The notes under the pieces: model-generated
Told to the model about the DNA's origin: nothing
Database searches by the model: none
What the model saw: the letters and a program-made list of their open reading frames with translations, nothing else
DNA from: DYKG01 sp964596185
GTDB lineage: Bacteria > Muiribacteriota > Ozemobacteria > Ozemobacterales > Ozemobacteraceae
Length of the DNA: 64,000 nucleotides
NCBI GenBank assembly: GCA_964596185.1
Contig: CAZQUE010000003.1
Coordinates: 62,001-126,000 of the forward strand
Direction of reading: 5' to 3'
Shown here: positions 59,899 to 64,000 of the stretch, piece after piece
Numbering within the stretch: the stretch's first letter is position 1
How the letters are laid out: the number at the start of each line of letters is the position of its first letter
Made by a program: the position numbers and the translations under genes

Positions 59899-60188
59899 TG
59901 GAGTTTCTGATCATTGTCTGTAGCGCAACCTTGCAGGATGAAATTGACGCTTTGTTTGAGCGGCTTGAAATTAGCAATTACACTCATGTTCCTGAGGCCA
60001 CCGGTTCTGGTAAGGGTGGCGGCACAAGATTGAACGATGAGATCTGGCCCGGCGAAAACAGTATGTATATGATTGCCGGCAGTCCTGCTCAGGCTGCAAA
60101 AATCAAGGAGTGGGTGAAAGAATACCGGCAACGGCCATTGCGCGAAGGTCTGAAACTGTTTTCTCTGCCGCTTAATGAGGTAATTTGA
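59895..60188 (+). CDS. PII-like small protein of the efflux operon
   Basis: A 97-residue protein resembling the PII / DUF3240-type ferredoxin-like fold: MEFLIIVCSATLQDEIDALFERLEI, then VPEATGSGKGGGTRLNDEIWPGENSMYMIAG, where the Gly-rich loop is at the place of the PII T loop, and AAKIKEWVKEYRQR. PII-like proteins encoded at the end of RND operons are known and are thought to modulate the pump, possibly via nucleotide or metal binding; that role is inferred. Start overlaps the RND stop by 4 nt (ATGATG). Confidence 0.7.
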   Translation: MMEFLIIVCSATLQDEIDALFERLEISNYTHVPEATGSGKGGGTRLNDEIWPGENSMYMIAGSPAQAAKIKEWVKEYRQRPLREGLKLFSLPLNEVI

Positions 60189-60230
60189 GGGTTTCTAAAA
60201 TTGAACCCTTGTTTGAAAGCCTAAAGCAAA

Positions 60231-60252
60231 AAAGCCGCCTGATGGCGGCTTT
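60231..60252. terminator. Bidirectional terminator between efflux operon and coiled-coil gene
   Basis: AAAGCCGCC (60231-60239) pairs perfectly with GGCGGCTTT (60244-60252), loop TGAT. On the minus strand it is followed by TTTTTTGC, so it mainly serves the minus-strand gene, and also blocks read-through from the operon. Confidence 0.75.
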
Positions 60253-60294
60253 AACAATTTTAGAGGAGTTTTATGGAGAAAGCTTGCAAAGAAG

Positions 60295-60597
60295 CTATTT
60301 TCGAACCTTGTTTTTCATGTTATCCAGAACGGCTTTGAGGGTTTTAACGTCTGCTTTCATTTCCTTGATCTGCATCATGATTACCTGTGCCTGTTCCTGG
60401 GATTCTGGGCCGCCTTCTTCGTTGAGTTTGCGAAGTTCTTCGTAAGCTGCCTGAATCCGTTCGTTGAGCTCACTGATTTTCTGGCCGACTTCAAACATTT
60501 CGTGTTTGGTGGCTGCCTGGATCATCGATCCAAAAAGGGTGAATACAAAAAGAGTCAGGACCAGGGCGATACTTCTTTTACTTACCAGATTGTTCAT
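60295..60597 (-). CDS. Exported coiled-coil protein, small
   Basis: A 100-residue protein with a signal peptide (MNNLVSKRSIALVLTLFVFTLFGSMIQA, cleavage near 28) and one long helix-rich, coiled-coil-like region (ISELNERIQAAYEELRKLNEEGGPESQEQAQVIMMQIKEM). It is followed by the terminator at 60231-60252 and preceded by ACGGAGGTCTGAAA as a strong ribosome site. I do not recognise a family. It is periplasmic in character. Confidence 0.7.
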   Translation of the reverse strand: MNNLVSKRSIALVLTLFVFTLFGSMIQAATKHEMFEVGQKISELNERIQAAYEELRKLNEEGGPESQEQAQVIMMQIKEMKADVKTLKAVLDNMKNKVRK

Positions 60598-60709
60598 TTT
60601 CAGACCTCCGTGTGGTTGTTCTTAATACATATCGGAGGAATGTCGAACAAAGTTTAGTCAAAAATAAACAAAAATAAAAAAAATTAAACAAAGACAAACA
60701 AAGGCAAAC

Positions 60710-61798
60710 TTAAAAAGACGAAACGATGGTGCCACCGGCGACAAGATGGTCACCCTGATAAAAAACCGCCGATTGGCCGGGTGAGATCGCGTAAACAGGC
60801 TCCTGGAGTTTAACTTTCCATGATTGAGCATCGGCAGAGATAAGTCGGCAATTGACCGGTGCGGTTTTGTAACGTATTTGTACCTGAAATTGGCTTCCAG
60901 TCTGCGGTGTTTCAATCAAAGAATTCATTTTCTGCACGATAAATTTGTTACCCATCAAGGATTCACGTGATCCGACATGAACTTCGCGGGTTGCGGCATC
61001 GATGCGGCAAACGTAGAGTTTTACGCCATGTCCGCCACCAACTCCCTTGCGCTGGCCAACGGTGAAATTCATATAGCCATCATGCCTGGCAAGGGTTCGG
61101 CCATTGGGCCCGATGATCAGGCCGGGTTGAAATCCGGGGTGGTCTGCGGGCAGTTGTTGGCGAAGAAAATTCATGTAATCGCCGTCGGGCACAAAGCAAA
61201 TTTCCTGTGACTCAGGACGCTGAGCGTTGGCAAGCCCATGTTTTTCAGCGATTGCGCGGATTTGTGGCTTGGTAAAACCTCCGATTGGCAACAACAGATG
61301 TGGCAAAACTTTCGCGGGCACTTCCCAGAGGAAATATGACTGATCTTTTTTGGTGTCCAGGCCGCGTTTGAGCAGATAATTCCCGGAGTCGGTTTGCTCT
61401 ACCGCCGCATAGTGCCCGGTAGCCAGAAAATCGCAGCCATAGCTTCTGGCTTTTTCGAGCAGGTAAGGAATTTTGACCGTGGCATTGCAGCGCACACAGG
61501 GGTTGGGCGTGCGTCCGTTGGCATATTCATTGACAAAATCATCGATTACTTCTTGTTTAAAAGAGTCGGCGACATCGAGAACAACATGGGGAATCTGCAA
61601 ATGCGCGGCAACGGCACGGGCGGCGTTGACGCCTTCGAGGCCGCAGCAGGCTTTGGGGCCGGTTTCCCCCTGGTAGCAGAAGGTTTTGAGCGTGACGGCC
61701 ATGACGTCATAGCCCTGTTGTTGCATCAGAATTGCGGCGACTGAAGAATCGACACCGCCCGAGAGCGCTACGAGAACTTTTTTTGCTGAAAGGTTCAT
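60710..61798 (-). CDS. mnmA: tRNA-specific 2-thiouridylase MnmA
   Basis: A 362-residue tRNA U34 thiolase. N-terminal PP-loop SGGVDSS, the first catalytic Cys101 in NPCVRCN and second Cys201 in QEICFVPDGDY, the FLATGHYA loop and RGLDTKKDQSYFLW are the diagnostic blocks. It transfers sulfur from an IscS/TusE-type donor to U34 of tRNA-Glu, Gln and Lys. Full length, complete motifs. It is convergent with nothing and precedes the ABC exporter genes on the same strand, 18 nt apart. Confidence 0.97.
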   Translation of the reverse strand: MNLSAKKVLVALSGGVDSSVAAILMQQQGYDVMAVTLKTFCYQGETGPKACCGLEGVNAARAVAAHLQIPHVVLDVADSFKQEVIDDFVNEYANGRTPNPCVRCNATVKIPYLLEKARSYGCDFLATGHYAAVEQTDSGNYLLKRGLDTKKDQSYFLWEVPAKVLPHLLLPIGGFTKPQIRAIAEKHGLANAQRPESQEICFVPDGDYMNFLRQQLPADHPGFQPGLIIGPNGRTLARHDGYMNFTVGQRKGVGGGHGVKLYVCRIDAATREVHVGSRESLMGNKFIVQKMNSLIETPQTGSQFQVQIRYKTAPVNCRLISADAQSWKVKLQEPVYAISPGQSAVFYQGDHLVAGGTIVSSF

Positions 61799-61816
61799 GA
61801 TTGATTTTTATGTAAC

Positions 61817-62722
61817 TTAATGAAGAATTTGTTTGCGTGAAAAGATTGCCAGAGCAAGAACATAGAAAAAGGCTGCCCAGGCGAAAGAAGAGCCGAGCGA
61901 AGCCATGACTTCACCATCGAACAGGCTGATTTTACCTTCAAGAATTTTCTCTATGCGCGAAATGGCAAAAAGATCAGAAAGATGACGGGAAAAAACCCAC
62001 TGCGCCGCATCGATATACCAGGCATCGAGTTTGCCCAGAAGGTTGGTGGCGATCAGATAAAATGTATGCAGGCCCATCAGCACACTGAGACTGGTAAAAG
62101 ACATCAGTATCGCTGATTCGAAGAACAGTGAGAACAAAATGAAAAAGCCGATCAGCATCAAATTGCCGGCAAAAGTCATGAAAAGCAGTTGCAAGGCGGC
62201 CATTGTTCCAACCAGATTGGCGGGTTTGTCGAGGTTTATCCCATCCGGCACCAGGCCGGTATTGTTCAAACCGCTGTTCTGGGTCATGGCACGGGCGACG
62301 AGCAGGTCGGCCTGCAGGAAAATGCCGCCGATAGTTACTGCCAGTAACAGAAAGAGCATGACTGCCAGGGTTTTCGCGGTGATAACCTGCCAGCGTTGAA
62401 TCGGCGTGATCAGCAGCATTTTCATGTAACCGCGGCTGAATTCAGTTGAAAAACTGTCGCCGACGACCAGTGCCAGGAAAAATGGCGCGATGTAGGAAAA
62501 CAGCTTGATGTGAGCGGTAAATAGTCCTTGTACTACTTCGTATAGCATTGAAAATTGCAGCTCACCAAAGCCGAAACTTTTTACTTTAACGTAGGCGACG
62601 ATCAGCGCAATGCTGGCTACAAGAGGAACCACATTAAGGGCTATCAGAAACAGCAGTGCCTTTTTACGATTGAGAATTTTTTTCAGTTCAAACATTAATA
62701 AAACAAGCATTCGCCGAATCAT
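61817..62722 (-). CDS. ABC-2 type transporter permease
   Basis: A 301-residue membrane protein with six hydrophobic segments. Its first residues (VLLMFELKKILNRKKALLFLIALNVVPL) and the segment FSTEFSRGYMKMLLITPIQRWQVITAKTLAVMLFL are typical of ABC-2 (NatB / BcrB-like) permeases. The ATPase gene overlaps its start by 4 nt (ATGA), so both belong to one exporter, possibly for a drug, lipid or sodium. Substrate unknown. Confidence 0.88.
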   Translation of the reverse strand: MIRRMLVLLMFELKKILNRKKALLFLIALNVVPLVASIALIVAYVKVKSFGFGELQFSMLYEVVQGLFTAHIKLFSYIAPFFLALVVGDSFSTEFSRGYMKMLLITPIQRWQVITAKTLAVMLFLLLAVTIGGIFLQADLLVARAMTQNSGLNNTGLVPDGINLDKPANLVGTMAALQLLFMTFAGNLMLIGFFILFSLFFESAILMSFTSLSVLMGLHTFYLIATNLLGKLDAWYIDAAQWVFSRHLSDLFAISRIEKILEGKISLFDGEVMASLGSSFAWAAFFYVLALAIFSRKQILH

Positions 62723-63657
62723 GACAGGCCTCCGTTACCATTTTCACTGGTAAGTTTGATAAAGGTTTCTTCAAGCGATGCCTCTTTTGGAATCAGTGCG
62801 CTTACCCTGACATCACCTTTAACCAGTGCCTGGTTGATTTTTTCCGACATGTTCGCCCCCATGGTGAGGGTAAAACCACGCGGCCCTTCGCTCCATTGCA
62901 GGCCTTCAGCGGCAAAAGTTTTGAAAATCTCGGTAGCTGCGGCAAAGCACTCATCGGGCATTCGAACCTCCCAGTTCTCCTGGTGTCCTGACAGGATTTC
63001 ACCGACATAACCCTCTTTTACGGTTTTGCCGTGATCGATGATGACCACATAATCGCAAAGCCTTTGCACTTCGTCGAGCAGATGGCTTGAAAGAAAAATT
63101 GTCGTTTTTTCTTCAGAGTGGATTCTTTGCAGTATATCGCGCATCTGCACTCTGCCGGCTGGATCCATTCCGCTGGTCGGTTCGTCGAGAATCAGCATGC
63201 GGGGTTTGTGCAAAATACCAAAAGCAACACCCAGGCGCTGTTTCATCCCTGAAGAAAATGTGCCGAAACGCTGATCGGCGGCATCTTTTAACCCGACCAG
63301 GCTGATTGATTCAAGAATTCTTTCGCGACTGACCGGTTTATATAAAGAGCCGAACCAGTGCAGATTGTCGAAGGCAGTCATCGTTTCGATAAAAGTCGGG
63401 TTTTCGACGACCGCGCCGATTTGCTCGATGGCCTGGGTCCGTCCGCCCGGAAGGGTTTCGCCGAGCATTGAAATTTCCCCGCTTGGCAGGGGAATCAGGC
63501 CCATAAGAATTCTCAGAGTCGTTGTTTTGCCGGCACCATTTGGGCCGAGAAATCCTGAAATACTGTTCATTGGAACATTGAAGTTCAGATTCTGCAAAAC
63601 CGCTTTTCGTCCAAAATTCTTGTTTAGATTGGCAACTTTAATAGCAGGGTTTTCCAT
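62719..63657 (-). CDS. ABC transporter ATPase
   Basis: A 312-residue ATPase of the ABC-2 (BcrA/NatA) type. Walker A GPNGAGKTTT, Q loop near GAVVENP, signature GTFSSGMKQRLGVAFG, Walker B ILDEPTSGMD and the H loop SSHLLDEVQ are all present, so it should be active. The C-terminal 90 residues are typical of the family's accessory domain. ATG at 63657 follows AAAAGG; an upstream ATG at 63675 would overlap the previous gene's end. It is coupled to the permease by ATGA. Confidence 0.92.
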   Translation of the reverse strand: MENPAIKVANLNKNFGRKAVLQNLNFNVPMNSISGFLGPNGAGKTTTLRILMGLIPLPSGEISMLGETLPGGRTQAIEQIGAVVENPTFIETMTAFDNLHWFGSLYKPVSRERILESISLVGLKDAADQRFGTFSSGMKQRLGVAFGILHKPRMLILDEPTSGMDPAGRVQMRDILQRIHSEEKTTIFLSSHLLDEVQRLCDYVVIIDHGKTVKEGYVGEILSGHQENWEVRMPDECFAAATEIFKTFAAEGLQWSEGPRGFTLTMGANMSEKINQALVKGDVRVSALIPKEASLEETFIKLTSENGNGGLS

Positions 63658-63661
63658 GGTT

Positions 63662-64000
63662 TCAAGCCTTTTCATAAAGCTCGTGATAGAGTTCTTTTCC
63701 CAGAACTTTCAATATCACGGTGACCGGAACCGCCAGCAGCATTCCTGGTATTCCGGCCAGACTGGCGGCTATTGCCAGAGAAAGCATGACCACCAGAGGG
63801 TGCAGCCCGGCCTTTTCACCCACGACATTCGGTTGGAGATACCAGCCGTCAATGGACTGAACGATGACGATGGCTATGGTGGTTTTGATCAATACTCCCA
63901 CCAGGGTTGACGAAAACCCGTACTGGGCGATGGCGATGAAGAATGCCAATATGACGGTAAAAAGACCGCCCAGGTAAGGAATGAAGTTCGCTACTCCTGA
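63662..64000 (-). CDS. AI-2E family transporter, 5' end missing
   Basis: The frame runs off the right edge, leaving 112 residues of the C-terminus. The family hallmarks are visible: NFIPYLGGLF, and QSIDGWYLQPNVVGEKAGLHPLVVMLSLAIAASLAGIPGMLLAVPVTVILKVL, which matches the last helices of AI-2E (PerM/YdgG) proteins. The gene ends 4 nt before the ATPase start. Substrate is uncertain; the family name does not by itself imply autoinducer export. Confidence 0.85.
   Translation of the reverse strand, partial: SGVANFIPYLGGLFTVILAFFIAIAQYGFSSTLVGVLIKTTIAIVIVQSIDGWYLQPNVVGEKAGLHPLVVMLSLAIAASLAGIPGMLLAVPVTVILKVLGKELYHELYEKA

Noticed and set aside
60185..60445. ORF after the PII-like gene
   Set aside because: It crosses the terminator hairpin and overlaps the opposite coiled-coil gene with no ribosome site.

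Overview
The window is one chromosomal segment of a diderm (Gram-negative-type) bacterium. Evidence for an outer membrane is a TolC / membrane-fusion / RND efflux operon, several lipoproteins with lipoboxes, and type IV pilus-type genes. Coding density is high, base composition is moderate, sigma70-like promoters are recognisable and Shine-Dalgarno sites are GGAGG-like. The mix of secreted SH3b, NlpC/P60 and FecR proteins, tandem clostripain-like peptidases, UPF0237-UPF0210 and type IV pili recalls deep-branching lineages such as Candidatus Riflebacteria. That placement is a guess from gene content; no rRNA or other strong phylogenetic marker is present.

Layout. 1-8.1 kb: a co-directional block of secreted SH3b, FecR and NlpC/P60-like proteins ending in a PilX-like protein and two prepilins. 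8.1-15.1 kb: a PHP phosphoesterase and two hybrid sensor kinases, one fused to a CheR methyltransferase. 15.3-17 kb: ACT-domain UPF0237 and UPF0210 pair. 17.1-22.8 kb: two overlapping genes for membrane class III cyclases whose active-site residues are complementary. 22.9-28 kb: assorted housekeeping and accessory genes (TfoX-N, GNAT, nucleotidyltransferase, esterase, DUF819). 28-31.7 kb: a murein-peptide block (YkfC-like endopeptidase, Ala-Glu epimerase, PGRP-type amidase). 31.8-37.5 kb: a cyclic-nucleotide-binding regulator, pilT with a long Pro/Ala-rich extension, a PilB-like protein with a ruined Walker A, HU, a FecR/coiled-coil protein and a tiny zinc-ribbon protein.

37.6-46.9 kb: a 9.27-kb integrative element in the 3' end of a tRNA-Leu(CAA) gene, bounded by 23-bp identical att repeats. 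It carries a P4-type integrase, AlpA-like regulators, a VirE_N-DUF3987 primase/helicase-type protein, an array of 14 short TTTCGTG repeats in both orientations (candidate origin), an ERCC4 nuclease, a protein with a GAPKGNKNALKHG motif, and a 3'-terminal noncoding stretch that appears to encode one compact small RNA with its own promoter and terminator and possibly a second, larger structured RNA. No capsid, portal or conjugation genes are seen, so it looks like a P4-like satellite or plasmid-like integrative element.

47-64 kb: a third, degenerate cyclase, a TIM-barrel isomerase-like protein, a SpoIIAA-like protein, two coiled-coil lipoproteins, tandem clostripain-family peptidases, a TetR-TolC-MFP-RND-PII-like operon with an operator over its promoter, a coiled-coil exported protein, mnmA, an ABC-2 exporter pair and the end of an AI-2E-type transporter.

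Themes. Cyclic nucleotide signalling recurs: three cyclase-like proteins and one cNMP-binding protein, the latter next to the pilus ATPase genes. Cell-wall peptide handling recurs as well. The two observations most worth following up are the complementary cyclase pair, which looks like a bacterial counterpart of the C1/C2 heterodimer, and the iteron-like array plus small RNA of the tRNA-Leu element.
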